Both the position numbers and the translations under genes were made by a program. 64,000 bases of DNA, taken from the NCBI RefSeq assembly GCF_018812025.1, contig NC_063054.1, positions 35,147,396 through 35,211,395 on the forward strand. The letters are read 5' to 3'. The notes under the pieces were generated by a model. That model saw only the letters and a list, made by a program, of their open reading frames with translations, had not been told where the DNA came from and made no database searches. The number at the start of each line of letters is the position of its first letter. Positions within the stretch are counted from its first letter, which is position 1. Positions 25,129-37,861 of this stretch are shown in pieces. This stretch comes from Megalobrama amblycephala. Lineage: Eukaryota > Chordata > Actinopteri > Cypriniformes > Xenocyprididae.

Positions 25129-28100
25129 TTTCAGAAAAGACAACTCTCTCAGAAAATCTATGCAACATCACTGTTTTTAAATTTGAATCAAACTGTACAG
25201 GAACCACACCATCTACAACACACAGCAGTGGTGGGTCTGAAAGTATTTGGGCTTCTTCCTGTCTTGGGCTTTTGTATTAACTTCTTAGCGCCACTATCAA
25301 TAATAAAAACCTCTGGATTTTCTTTAGAAATTCATATGATTTGTTATTTATTTTTAGCCCAGAGTAACCTTTTTTCTATGCTGCTGTTTTGCAGAATGTG
25401 GTGTGTATTTATCTAGAGACTCACCATACGAACTCAACATAAGCAGATCATTTCTACCCACGTTTGTCTGTTTAATGGAAGGGAAATGCAGAAATGGCAC
25501 TTGGACAAACTGGATTGTACAAGGTGAATGAAGGATTTTTAATTTTGCTTATATTTATGTGGTATGCTTTTCGAAATACAATGACAGTGGTTTAAAAGGC
25601 TCTTTAAAAGGTCCAGTTTTCATTTATTCAGACTTGTCAACTTATATGCTACACTAAGTGTTCTGAAGCCAAATGATACAAAACATCATTAGCAAAAAAA
25701 AAAAGAAAAACGATTTGAATGACAAAATTCACTGAGCAAAGAATATCAGTTGAAGTTCACTTTACTTGATAAACAATCTGCATTCAAAAACATTTTCAAA
25801 TATTTTCATATTCTAAAACTTAAACTGAATGATAAAAATCTGTTGTGATGTTTAAAAGGAAAGTAAACCATTTTAAAGACTGATCCATAAAGGATCTTAT
25901 GACTCATTTACACCTGGAATCAAAAGGTAGTCAAAATTTTTGTTGATCCGTTCACAAGTACTCAAGCAAAACACATTACTGCTAACACTGCAGTACGATT
26001 GCAGTTGTTGTCATTGTCCACATCCAAAATGTGGTTGAAAGTGTGCAAGCTCAAAACACTTACCTTTTAGACTGGGTAAACCCAGCCTGATCTGCCGGCG
26101 ATTTGATTTCGCCCGGCAACTCAGTCTGGAAACCCGTACATTCATTTCTGCTGCATCTGTTACACTTTTGCGGGAACCAATCACAGACTGGCTTATACAC
26201 CTTGCTCGCTATTGGTGGGTACAGAGCTCTTTCTACACTGTCAGAAAAAAAGGTACAGTGCTGTCACTGGGGCGGTACCCTAAGGTACAAAGGAAAAAAA
26301 GTACTAATATGTACCTTTAAGGTACAAATATGCACTTTAAAAGTACTAATATGTACCTTTAAGGTACTAATATGCACCATTTAGGGGTAAGTAAGGTACA
26401 AAGATGTACCTTTTTACCTTTGTACCTTAAGGTACCGCCCCAGTGACAGCACTGGCTCTGGGCGGGTATAACACGATGACGTCTCTCGCACGACCATCAA
26501 TCTAATTCCTTTTAACCTCTCAATGATGCTAAATTACTTCTTTAGTTTAGCAAACAAATGGCTCGAGTGGGTGTAAATACCACTCACTTTCATGTTTTTT
26601 TGCACAACCTGCAAAAATCGCTCGATGCCATTGCTGCTTCTGCAAACCGCTGATCAATGCTACAAACCAATACAAACTAAACCTGTCTGGAGTTTTCGCA
26701 TCGCTCTGCAAAAGCACGTCACCCGGATCGTTGATCTGATTGGTTGAAGGACTATCCAATTGCTCGTTGATCACGCCTCTTGTGCAGTAGGAAATGCATA
26801 GCAAACTCCCCAGACCAATGTTCAATTTTAAATTGAGCTTGGTCTGGTGATAGCCAGACAATTTACCTTTAGCTTTGTCCACTCGTAATTGGATCAAAAA
26901 TGCATAAAGCCTAAGCTCCATATACTGATTTTTTTTTTTTTTTTTTTTCTTCAAAGCATTCAGTTTTAAGGTTTGTAATCTTTGGAGTGTTGCTTGAAAG
27001 TTTTCATCTGATTTACTGAAATTACATTAATTCAAGCATGTTGTTTTTTGCAGTTCAGGTATCTGATATTTAAGAGCGTATTTTTGTTGTCTTTTTTTAA
27101 GATTGTAAATTTACCCTGCAAAATGACCCTCCAAGATTTAATAAAAGTGAGAGTAAGTATTATCCCAACAAAGTCTAAATATTATATCAATATTCGAGAT
27201 GTATTAGAGTGTCATCAGATGCTGTATATGCTATACTTTTCTAAGCTTAATGATAAACTGCCCTGTTATAAAAGACAGTAATAAATTTGACAGACATTTA
27301 AATGTTTCCTCAGGCTTTATTATTTGCATGTTGTACACACTTTGTAATATTGTTCTTTTGTGTGTCGTGTATGTAAGACTGTAGTATGACCTGCCTGAAT
27401 CCCACAAAGGCATGTGAGAATGCAGGATATGATCCCAAGTGTAGCGGTAAGAACGTGTTTTAATATGCCTCTTTTTCAAAATCATGCATTTCTGCTTGAA
27501 TCTCTTTTTGATCAGAATAAACATGTCACTTAACCACAGTGCTGTGTTGCTCTTAATCATTTCATCTTCATTTGTTTACTTTTTATCATTATGTTTTTAC
27601 ACAGATTCAAATGCAGATGATAAAAGTAAAATGAACACCATTGGGATCTCTAATAAAACTGCAACTTGTTTTAAGTGTGGAAGTCCTTTTAAAAAATTAG
27701 TACAAGTCCAGTTACCACCAGAAATATCAAATAAATTTAATAATAGTAAAACAGGGACAGATGCTGCAACAGCTGCGTAAGTACACTTTTATTTGCCATT
27801 TAACTCTAGTCAGTTTTTTTAGTGGTAATAGTAATTATACAGGTATCAAGTTATCTTTTAAATGGCAAAATTTATGACCACATTCAGGAGGTTTCCATCA
27901 TAACTTGCTGCAGTTAATATTGCTATTGAGGGATGTACATGAGAAAAAAAAATAGGGGTCACATGGGATTTATTCCATCTAACCCCCTATGTAGTACCTA
28001 ATCTCAATGGCTGTAAAAAAAAAAAAAAATGTTATTAGTTTACTCTATATCAGAGATTTTATCACAAAAAAAAAAATAATAATAATAATAATTTTGTTTC

Positions 28101-31100
28101 TTGTTCAGTGGGGCCATGAAAAATCTCACCAATATGCTGTCTTTCATGGGGAATTTGACCGAAGCATCTATATCCATGGGTAGCGTTAAAGGGGTTTTAA
28201 AGAAAATTCAAAATGTGTCTGATATCAAGATGACCGCTTTCACCTACTCTTCAGATACTGGCCTAAAAGTAAGTGTGAAGATGACAAATATATAGCCTAC
28301 ACATCTTGTTTAACTTTGTATTAAAGTGTTTTAATGTGATGACAAAATGTTTATCTCTTAAAAACATAAAGTGTAACTCAGCACAGAATTGCCTAATGTT
28401 TACAGGTTATAGATGATTTTAGCCAACTGAAAAACTTTCCCAACACTTTCACTATTCCAAAGGAAGCCTCTCTGCAAGCGTTCAACAAAAGTGCAGGAAA
28501 TGCTTTGTTGGGTCTTTTCAGATTTCCCAACATGACACAGGTATTAAAAAAACGTTTTTAATTCCTGTATACTGGAAAACATAGCCTGTTTCATGTCGTA
28601 CGCATAGGTAATATACAAGCAAAGCATATACAAACTACAAAGGCTGGCTTACATTTTGTTTTCATACTGACAGAGTTTATGCTTATATAGAGAGTTATGT
28701 TTATATTGCAAAAGATGTGCACTTTCAGAGTTTCTATCATGTTCAATGTGCTACACCTGGAAAAACAGGCTTGGTCAAGTTTTATGATATGTTTAAATGA
28801 TTTGAACTCATTGTGCATCATAACAGAAGGCATTTTTGGCTACTTCTAAACAAGTGATTTTAGTTAAACTAGACATTCTTGAAAACATAGTCAATAATGC
28901 CTGTATTCATAAAATGTGTGGCTTAAAAATAAAAATAAAGTAGGACATTTTGTAGGTATGCAAATCCAGAGTATCCTGAACATGTAAATAAACATGAACA
29001 GTGTTCAGGACATTTTGACTACTGACATTGATCTTATTTAATCTTAACTGTGATGTAAATCACATCATGTTTCTATATAGAAGCCTGATTTTTAGCAACC
29101 AAAAAACAAAAACAATATCGTTGCATTTTTATTAAAGGATGAAAAGAACAGTACAGTTTTGGGGGATGAAGTTTATGCAATCGAAATGGGCACAGAAATT
29201 TCAAATCTGACTGAAAACATCAGTTTGGTCTTCAGCAATAAACAGGTAATGAATTATGCATGGAAAAAGGTATTTCTAATATTCTAAATGAGTCTGAATC
29301 TTATTTTCTAAAACCCTGATTTATTTCTTTGCAGCAGATAGGAACTCCTGCTTGTAACTCATGGGATGGAAGTGGTCTGTGATGCTTTTGTGTTTTTATA
29401 GATTAATATAGCCTGAGTTTGAGGGAATCAAGATTTCAAGATTATATTATGCTCGATTTACTGTATGGATATTTATTTATATTAAGAATTTTAAATGAGT
29501 AAAAAAAACAAAAAACTAGCGCTTAATAAAACATTTTTATAAATAAAAAAATGCTTACAATTTTTTTGAGTGTAGAAGTATAGAGAACTAGAGTCCTGAT
29601 CTTTTAGGCCATGCTGTGGAGCGTGAATCATGAATGTCGATTTCTAATCATAAATCAGCCATGATGTCAGGCAACATTCATTAATTCTCTCTAAATCAAC
29701 TCAAAACTAACCAGTCCCTCCTTTTCATCAGGAAGTAAGCCAAACTGGACAACTGAAGGGTGCTTTACTGTGGTTAATGGAAGTAAGATTACGTGTAATT
29801 GCCAACACTTGACTTTCTTCGCTGTGCTTATGGTAGGTTCTCCATTTCTTCTGAATCTGTTAAACTTGCTTTGCCAAAGCTAGAGTCAGAGTATAAGTTC
29901 TCTACTGGCAGATTTGTGTATATTTATTTCACTACATTTTGTGTTTACTGAATCCTTAAGATTGCCAATGTCCAAACTGACCTGTACAGTCTAACTGAAC
30001 CATGTTTTAATACAGGCCCCTCCAGATATGACCATTTCTGAAAGTGACCTTGTCAATCTGACCTACATCACGTACATCGGCTGCGGCCTCTCCATGTTTT
30101 TCCTGGGAGTCGCATTTTTTATTCACTTCCTCTTAAGGTGAGATATGATTCTCTGTACCACTGCAATGTGAGATCTCCAATATGATCTCATTAATGGACA
30201 GCTTTTGTGGCATAATTTTGACTACAAAACAAATCTAACAAAAAATCATTTTGACACCTAATTTTCTTTAAAGTGCCCCTATTATGCTTTTTTTAGATAA
30301 TATTTTCCATGTAATGTGTAATATAGATGTTTGTGAATTTGTTGGCCGGATATGTCATTGAGGCTGCCTCATTACATTCCAAAATCATAAAGAAATTACA
30401 ATTGTTCATGCTTTACAAGAAATAGCAGTCAGATTTGTAATGGTTACTTTTCTGAAATGAGACATTCTTGATGATGTTTGTGGCCGACAAATTTGACCTC
30501 TGGCCTTCAAAATAAGACACAAGAAAGAACTGATTCTGAACAGCCTGTAACAGGATCAAAGATTTAAAATAAATTTATTATCAAAGGTAACCCTTAGTTG
30601 TGCAACCCACCCTGAATCATTTTCAATTCACAAAGAACGGATCCAAAATATTGATTTAGTTTTTGCATTTTAAATTTCAGGAAAGTGAAGGCTACTAATT
30701 CAGCCCACGTGCTGATGAATCTCTTTTTTGCACTGTTTCTGCTCAACGTGGCCTTCCTGACTAATGAATACGTTGCACGTGCGAATAGCCACAACGCCTG
30801 CAAGCTCATGGCTGCATTCATGCACTACTGCTTGCTGGCCAGTTTCACCTGGTTTGCGGTGGAGGCTTTACACCTCTGCCTGCAAATGGCCAGACAATCA
30901 GTCGTCATCAAACATTACATCCTCAAGATCTCTGTGATTGGGTGGGGTGAGTTCAAAAACTTTAAATATGCATGCTAAAATATGTGGCCTATGATCAAAT
31001 GCACAATTTTGCATTCAATGCTGTTCAGACTGTTGATTCTTATACTATAATTGCATTGTCAACAATTTGTTTCAGTTCCTCCTGCTCTTATCGTCAGTAT

Positions 31101-34100
31101 CCTTTTTGTCTTGAGCAAATATGGTGAGCAGACCATACGCACGGAGTCAAGCAATGTAACCATGTAAGTAAACCCAAAAAATATGATGAGATGCTATTCT
31201 TAAAATATAATGGCAGCATATTGTATAATGATATGCATGAAAACCTACACTCTTAAAGGAACACTCCACTTTTTTTGAAAATAGTCTCATTTTCCAACTC
31301 CCCTAGAGTTAAACAGTTGAGTTTTACCGTTTTTGAATCCATTCAGGAAAAATATCAAAACTCTTTGGTCATTGTTTTGAGCGAGATGCTACCGGTCTAA
31401 TCAGATTCAATGAACTATGCTAAGCTATGCTAAAAGTGGTACCGCCAGACCCGGAGATCGGCTGAATGGATTCGAAAACGGTAAAACTCAACTGTTTAAC
31501 TCTAGGGGAGTTGGAAAATGAGCTTATTTTCAAAAAAAGTGGAGTGTTCCTTAAAAATGAATGTTCTTTATTGGCATTGATGGTTCCATGAAGAACCTTT
31601 AACATCCATGGAACCCAAAAGGTTCTTTATAGTGGACAAATGTTCTTTAGATTATTAAAATGTTCTTCTCACTTAGAAAAAAAAGTTCTTTGTGTTCACT
31701 AAAAGGTTCTATGACATCATTGCACATTGTATATTTTTACTGTGTGAGAAAAATATCAAACTTCATACAATCACCAGTCATTTTATTAGGTACATCTTAT
31801 TAGTATCAGGTTGGATCCTTTTTGCCTTCAGAACTGCCTTAATTCTTCATGGCATAGATTCAACAAGGTGCTGGAAACATTCCTCAGAGATTTTGCTCCA
31901 TATTGACATGATATCAGTTGTTGTTGCACATCCATGATGTGAGTCTCCCATTCCAGCACATCCCAAAGATCCTCTATTGGATTGAGGTCTGCTGAATGTT
32001 GATGTCTTTTGGGTTTAGTGAACTCACTGTCATGTTCAAGAAATCAGTTTGAGATGATTTGAGCTTTGTGAAGGTGTCTTATCCTGCTGGAAGTGGCTAT
32101 CAGAACACTGTGATCATAAAGTGATGGACATGGACAGCAACAATACTCGTGTAGGCTGTGGCGTTTAAATGAATGGTCCTAAGGAAATATCTCTCACACC
32201 ATTAAAGGTGCCCTAGAACCAGTTTTTACAAGATGTAATATAAGTCTAAGGTGTCCCCTGAATGTGTCTATGAAGTTTCAGCTCAAAATACCCCATAGAT
32301 TTTTTTAATAATTTTTTTTAACTGCCTATTTTGGGGCATCATTAAATATGCACCGATTCAGGCTGCGGCCCCTTTAAATCTTCACGCTCCCTGCCCCTGA
32401 GCTCTCCACTATAATACAGTGCACTTACAAAGTTCACACAGCTAATATAACCCTCAAATGGATCTTTACAAGATGTTCGTCATTCATGCTGCATGCATGC
32501 TTCGGATCATGTGAGTATAGTATTTATTTGGATGTTTACATTTGATTCTGAATGAGTTTGAGGCTGTGCTTCGTGGCTAAAGCTAACATTACACACTGTT
32601 GGAGAGATTTATAAAGAATGAAGTTGTGTTTATGCATTATACAGACTGCAAGTGTTTAAAAATGAAAATAGCGACGGCTCTTGTCTCCGTGAATACAGTA
32701 ATAAACGATGGTAACTTTAACCACATTTAACAGTACATTAGCAACATGCTAACGAAACATTTAGAAAGACAATTTACAAATATCACTAAAAATATCATGT
32801 AATCATGGATCATGTCAGTTATTATTGCTCCATCTGCCATTTTTCGCTATTGTTCTTGCTTGCTTACCTAGTCTGATGATTCAGCTGTGCACAGATCCAG
32901 ACGTCCTGCCCTTGTCTAATGCCTTGAACATGGGCTGGCATATGCAAATACTGGGGGCGTACATATTAATGATCCCGACTGTTACGTAACAGTCGGTGTT
33001 ATGTTGAGATTCGCCTGTTCTTCGGAGGTCTTTTAAACAAATGAGATTTACACAAGAAGGAGGAAACAATGGTGTTTGAGACTCACTGTATGTCATTTCC
33101 ATGTACTGAACTCTTGTTATTCAACTATGCCAAGGTAAATTCAATTTTTGATTCTAGGGCACCTTTAAATCACCATCCTGAACCGTTGATACAAGGCAGG
33201 ATGGATCCATGTTTTCATGTTGTTTAAACCAAATTCTTACCCTACCATCTGAATGTTGCAGTATAATACGAGACTCATTAGACCAGGCAACGTTTTTCCA
33301 ATCTTCTATTGAACAATTTTAGTGAGTGCGTGTGAACTGTAGCCTCAGTTTCCTGTTCTTAGCTGACGGTGTGACTTCTGCTGCTGTAGCTCTGCTTCAA
33401 GGTTTGACGTGTTGTGTGCTCAGAGATGCTCTTCTGCAGACCTCGGTTGTAACAAGTGGCTTTTTAAGTTACTGTGGCCATTCTTCTCTCACCTCTGACA
33501 TCAATAAGACATCCACTAATATAGTCCACATAAAGGAGTGAATGAAAACGAGTGAGTGAATTCGGACACTGAGTGCACTGGAAAGGCTGCCGCTTTTCCA
33601 TAGTTTGTGCTTGTACCTGGCAGCTTCAGTAATAAGATGAAAAGATGTATCTTGAACTCTGTCATGAAAACTAGCATTTATAAACCTTAATTAAACAACT
33701 TAATGATCAATTAATAAGGAATTTATAGCTATATGATATTATGCTGTAGCCACATTGGACCAGCAGTTTGGAAAATAGATGGATGTATGATTAAGCTGTT
33801 GGCACCATCTTCTGGTCAGACGCAGGAATTTATTCGGCACAGCCCTCACAGTGCATTATGGGTATTCTGTAGCCATGTACACTCATTATTGCAGTGCATT
33901 TTGGGATTGAATGTGTGCACTCAATAAGGTCCACTATGGTTTCGGACACCACTACAAATGTCTGTCCTGTCAAATAGTGTTCTGTTTAAGGGTATAGGGG
34001 GTGATTTTGGACACAACCCATGTCTACATGCCTAAATGCATTGAGTTGCTGCCATGTGATTGGCTAATTAGATGTTTGTGTTAATGAGCAGTTGAACAGG

Positions 34101-36013
34101 TGTACCTATAGGTACATGTATGTAATATATGTGATATATCTAACATTATGGAAGTAATAGTTATGAGCATAAATATATAAAGAAAAAAATTGTCACCTTT
34201 AACCGTCTGCACTATTTTCCCTGCAGGTGCTGGATTTTAGACACCACTGTCCACTACACCGTGAACATCGGTTATTACTGCTTCGTCTTCATCTTCACCT
34301 TCTCCACCTGCATCGTGGTGCTGCGATGGCTCTCCATGCTGAAGGTGAGCAAGTTTAACAAGGCTGGAAAGGTGAAACGCTCAGGAACCGCCACCTTGGA
34401 CGTCACCACCGTCCTGGGCCTCTGCTGTATGCTGGGACTCACCTGGAGTTTTGCGTTCTTCAGCTATGGAGGTCTGCAAATGTCCTCGTACTACATATTC
34501 ACCATACTAAACTCCTTCCAAGGTGAGAGCTTTTCTGCAGAAAATTATAAATGCATTTATTGCATATACATTTCTCAAAGAATCTAAAAACGGTTTGAAC
34601 GAAGATTCAGTCTTTCTAAACCTCTCCTTTCCGCGAGACTGTTCCACTCTGATTGGTCAGACGGCCCAGTCTGTTGGGATTGATCTACTGCTAAACTAAA
34701 CTAAACGGCCATTACCATATATGAAAATGCTCTTCCTCAGTGCTTGATACACAGTGATACAGCAATGGCGTAATTTTTTCCATATCAATTTGAGTGCGAG
34801 TCCTCATCCTTTGCAGCACAGAAAACTTCGACTTGTCGACACACAAACCAAACTCTTCCAGTCTCAGCTACAGCTATAGTGTTTGAGGATCAAAGTACAC
34901 ATTTTTCACAGACAGCCAATGAAGACCACAGGTTGGCATTATGCAAATTTGTTACATTGTTTCGTAACAGGAAGTGAGAATGGAATTACTGACGACTCAT
35001 TTCAGCAATTTAGAATTGATTCTTTCAATAACTCCATTTATTATGCACTTTGATCTTTGCAGACATTTTACATTCACAAACAGCTAAATTACACTACATG
35101 AAAGGTAATATTCAAAAAAGCATAATAGGGGCACTTTAAAATGATCATTTTAACAACATTTAGCATATAGACATTCTTAAAGCTGACAAACATGGGCTAA
35201 AACATGGGTTTATACAACTGTAGAGCTATATATTATATTATATCATTTTATATTAATTATTATATTTTATTATATTTTATATTATATTATATTACAGTAG
35301 TGTCCAAAAATGATGGGATATTGGATGGATGGACGGGATATTTTTTGTTGTTGTTGTTTTTTAATGACTCTACAAGTTTGATTCAACAATCAGTATATTA
35401 GGAAATATTTTATATTTTTTAATATTTTAAATATGGGGGTAGAACAAAACACTAAACTTGATTAAGGCATTTATCGGACAAAATTATTTGACCCAAAAAG
35501 CCAAACTACAGCTACAGATTTTATTATGCAAAAAAAAAAATTCTTAAAAAAACCCAAAAAGCTCATAGGAAATTAACTATCACTAGGATTCTGCATTATC
35601 ACAAATAAATAATCTTTAACAATTTTTTTAATAATATTTGGATTTTTAATAATATTTTGGGTGAAGATGTTAATTTTCATGTTATATTATAAATACACTT
35701 AAAAACGAAAACAAAATCCCTGTTCACAGCATGTTTGTGGTAAAATGTCTACTGGAATAATGTCCGCTGACCCCAACAGACTAAAGACCTGTTATACTAT
35801 ATTCTAATATACTATAAAACATGCATAATATCACATTCGTTTTGTATTAAATGCTTGTGTTTTATAGGATTTTTCTTGTTCATATATTACGTGAAAACGA
35901 GCACCCTCTTTGGAGACCCGGTGCCATCAGAAGATAGCAATAACATGACTGAAGAAACCATCACAGAAAACCCATATGATAACCAACTACCACCCTCCAA
36001 AAAGGACTTCTGA
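21666..36013 (+). CDS. Adhesion G protein-coupled receptor, ADGRG-like (group VIII)
   Basis: Exons: 21666-21732 (optional start), 23305-23559, 23713-23805, 25135-25230, 25395-25523, 27102-27152, 27378-27446, 27605-27776, 28109-28268, 28406-28540, 29138-29245, 29335-29374, 29732-29832, 30016-30137, 30681-30946, 31076-31163, 34227-34522, 35868-36013. From the ATG at 23346 the product is 761 residues with a clear signal peptide ([15 protein letters not shown]). The Cys-rich ectodomain leads into a GAIN domain ending in a [11 protein letters not shown], then [14 protein letters not shown]. Self-cleavage is expected between HL and T, freeing the Stachel TFFAVLM. Seven helices follow, with [10 protein letters not shown] in TM3 and NSFQGFFLF in TM7. 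The sequence is closest to ADGRG1/3/5; the ortholog is not resolved. The donor after exon 29335-29374 (GTCTGT) is weak. Confidence 0.9.
22201..22489. repeat. MITE with GGTCACACTTTA ends
   Basis: GGTCACACTTTACTATAAGG is mirrored by CCTTATTGTAAGTGTTACC, and the interior has repeated GTTAACATTAGTTAATG. It lies in the first GPCR intron. A shorter relative with GGTAACACTTTA ends is at 63422-63546. Confidence 0.75.
24081..24577. repeat. MITE with AGTAGTAGCCAAAAGTG ends
   Basis: ACAGTAGTAGCCAAAAGTG near 24081 pairs with AGTTTTGGCCACTACT ending near 24576. It lies in the GPCR intron before the exon at 25135. Likely a non-autonomous Tc1/mariner-type element. Confidence 0.65.
25073..25126 (+). repeat. 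(TG)27 directly before a GPCR splice acceptor
   Basis: An uninterrupted TG run ends 8 bases before the exon at 25135, leaving only TCTTTCAG as the pyrimidine tract. Confidence 0.95.
26069..26859. repeat. DNA-transposon-like repeat, interrupted by a MITE
   Basis: AGACTGGGTAAACCCAGCC near 26069 pairs loosely with GGTCTGGTGATAGCCAGAC ending at 26859. The element is split by the insertion at 26256-26454. It lies in the GPCR intron between 25523 and 27102. Confidence 0.55.
26256..26454. repeat. Young MITE with 38-bp near-perfect inverted ends
   Basis: CAGTGCTGTCACTGGGGCGG on the left matches the reverse complement of the right end with one mismatch in about 38 bases. Inside, AATATGTACCTTTAAGGTAC is partly repeated. 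It is inserted in the repeat at 26069-26859. Confidence 0.85.
31253..31554. repeat. TTAA-flanked foldback MITE
   Basis: TTAAAGGAACACTCCACTTT at the left and its reverse complement at the right. The arms continue through AACTCCCCTAGAGTTAAACA and pair again around 31480-31510. It lies in the GPCR intron 31164-34226. Confidence 0.85.
31562..31713. repeat. AGGTTCTTT-type short repeat
   Basis: Repeated AAGAACCTTT, AAAAGGTTCTTTATAGTG and AAAAGGTTCT, mixing both orientations. It resembles a frequent fish foldback repeat. Ends are approximate. Confidence 0.5.
31775..34113 (-). mobile_element. Tc1-like transposon relic carrying two insertions
   Basis: The left end TCATTTTATTAGGTACATCT pairs with the right end around GGTGTACCTATAGGTACA. 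Between them, stretches 31790-32200, 33170-33505 and 34018-34105 follow the known antisense layout of a fish Tc1 family (for example TGGATCCATGTTTTCATG near 33200). Foreign sequence at 32202-33168 and about 33508-34017 separates these parts. No intact transposase frame remains. Confidence 0.75.
32202..33168. repeat. MITE nested in the Tc1 relic
   Basis: TTAAAGGTGCCCTAGAA at the left and TTCTAGGGCACCTTTAA at the right are perfect inverted ends with TTAA on both sides. About 970 bp, no coding frame. It divides the Tc1 relic. Confidence 0.85.
34590..35141. repeat. Repeat ending GCATAATAGGGGCACTTT
   Basis: The right end is GCATAATAGGGGCACTTTA. The complementary end AAAGTGCCCCTATTATGC appears alone at 30272, marking a second partial copy there. 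Bases 34915-35141 match 45645-45862 in the rmdn3 intron (shared GGCATTATGCAAATTTGTTAC). It lies in the last GPCR intron. Confidence 0.65.
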
Positions 36014-37120
36014 ATGTCGCCTCTGTGCATTTTAAAAGTCATATCTGTCTATAGATACTTCATTTGCAGTATTATAGTGAACTCAATGCAAATTTCTCCT
36101 GTAACATATGCATTTCTGATGGCAGAATTTAAGAATTTGCTCTCTTTCAGTTCATGAGTTTGAACTGAATTGCCGACACCCCACAGGAAGTTGACTGACA
36201 GGAAGAGAACTTTACCGAAGCTTTACCGTTAGTTCCTAAATTGGAATTTTATAGAGGTTCTTAATTGCGTTCTGAAAGGGGCACAATTCTGCTGTATAAT
36301 AATATAATATAATGTTTCTTTTTCATGACTGCATTTTCTTAGAGAGACTGCTAGAAAAGTAACAGATTTTCATTATAATACAATGCTACTGATGTATTTG
36401 TTTTTACACTGTATATTATTTTATGTATGTTTATTTTTAGGGGCAAGATAAATAAGATAAATAACTACTATAATAGGAAAATGATAATATTTTTGTGATT
36501 TTTTTTTTTTTGCTCCTTGATGAATTGCTTTGTTCCTCTCTTGTAAGTTACTTTAGATAAATGCTAATGCATGGATGTAAAAATGTTACAGTAGGTTGTT
36601 ATATTTTCTTCATATGTCTTCATAAGCTATTGATATTGGAAGGTTCTACAAGTTTAACTTTCTGTGATGCTCTTGCCTGTAACTTGTTTTACTGATGAGT
36701 AGAAACATAAACCCTGAAAAACACTATGAACTCTGAGTTTTTATTACACTTGCAGAACTATGTCATACACAATGGTTTCTTTATAAAATAATGGTATGAT
36801 AATGGTACCCCGAAATTCAAACCTGTTTGTATCATTTGATGTTATGCATAACAATAGGGAGAAAAAAAACATATTTCAAATGTCCTCAAAAAATTCCGTT
36901 TCAATAACATTTTAAAAAATAAATTATAAAAAAAACCTTTATTTAATACTGATTGATTTTTTTTTTTTTACTGCAAGATTGAACAAGAACAACTTAATCA
37001 TATCAATATAGCAATGGATGACATCAATCATAAATAATAAGGAAGACAAATACATTAAGTAGTGAAAGAAAAGCAATACTGATTATGATGTTATGAAACA
37101 TCATTGGCGTGATGGCGTCA
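36014..37120 (+). other. GPCR 3' UTR and intergenic spacer to rad51
   Basis: AT-rich sequence after the GPCR stop at 36011-36013. The poly(A) site is not clear; AATAAA-like motifs occur near 36455 and 36918. No other gene is seen. Confidence 0.45.
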
Positions 37121-37197
37121 TGACGTCGTTGACGTGGCCTCACGGCGGCACGCGGGAAAATTCAGATCGAGCACAGCAGCAGCAACAGTTGCAGCGG
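37121..37197 (+). promoter_or_regulatory. rad51: rad51 promoter and untranslated first exon
   Basis: TGACGTCGTTGACGTGG near 37121 carries CRE-like cores, and GCGGGAAAA near 37152 is an E2F-like site, fitting S-phase expression of RAD51. The CAG-rich stretch at 37172-37190 ends in GCAGCGG|GTGAGT at 37197, a strong donor. The start codon is in the next exon at 38797, so exon 1 is untranslated. Confidence 0.65.
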
Positions 37198-37861
37198 GTG
37201 AGTGACAAAAACAATAATCACGATATTAAAGATTTAAATAATATAATAATTACACGTCTACACGATTACGCTGACACATTTATAAGAGTTATAGTGTGAG
37301 AACATGTTTAAACACATTGTTTATGTCGATGAGAGCGCTATAGGATGTGTGTGTTGTGTTCTGTGGGTGTTTTGTAATCAGACTGATTATTAAATTAATG
37401 TCCTACACTGTGGGGAAATATAGTTTACTATCTTTAACGGACAAATAATTGATTATTGTTACATTAGTTTAGTTAATTTGCGCATTGTGCTTTTGATTCT
37501 TAAAAAATAGTACTGTTTCCGATTATAATTCCATGGTACTTTTAATAATACCATGGTATTCTCAGAGGAACTGGAATACTATGTTAAAACTATGCTATAT
37601 ATCAAAGTACTGTGGTATTATTAATATATATAATGTTAGGTATTTCAAATAATAGCTTGATACATGCCCAAACATGTATAATATCGTTGTCTTCTGAAGT
37701 TATTTTTTTGTAAATTGTCACAAACGCCTGGAAAAGTAATTAAAATATTAGTCAAGTTGAGTTTGAACCCTGATCTGGTGTTTAAAAGAACCATTCGTGT
37801 TTGGTTTAAATGTAAACATACTGCTGAATTTCTTAAGCTGATAATGTGTTATGGAAAAAAA

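Noticed and set aside
25068..25416. Open frames beginning with runs of CV residues
   Set aside because: Product of the TG microsatellite. The real exon starts at 25135 in a frame fixed by its neighbours.
31692..33541. Plus-strand open frames in the GPCR intron
   Set aside because: They lie antisense to the Tc1 relic or within the nested MITE. No splice structure.
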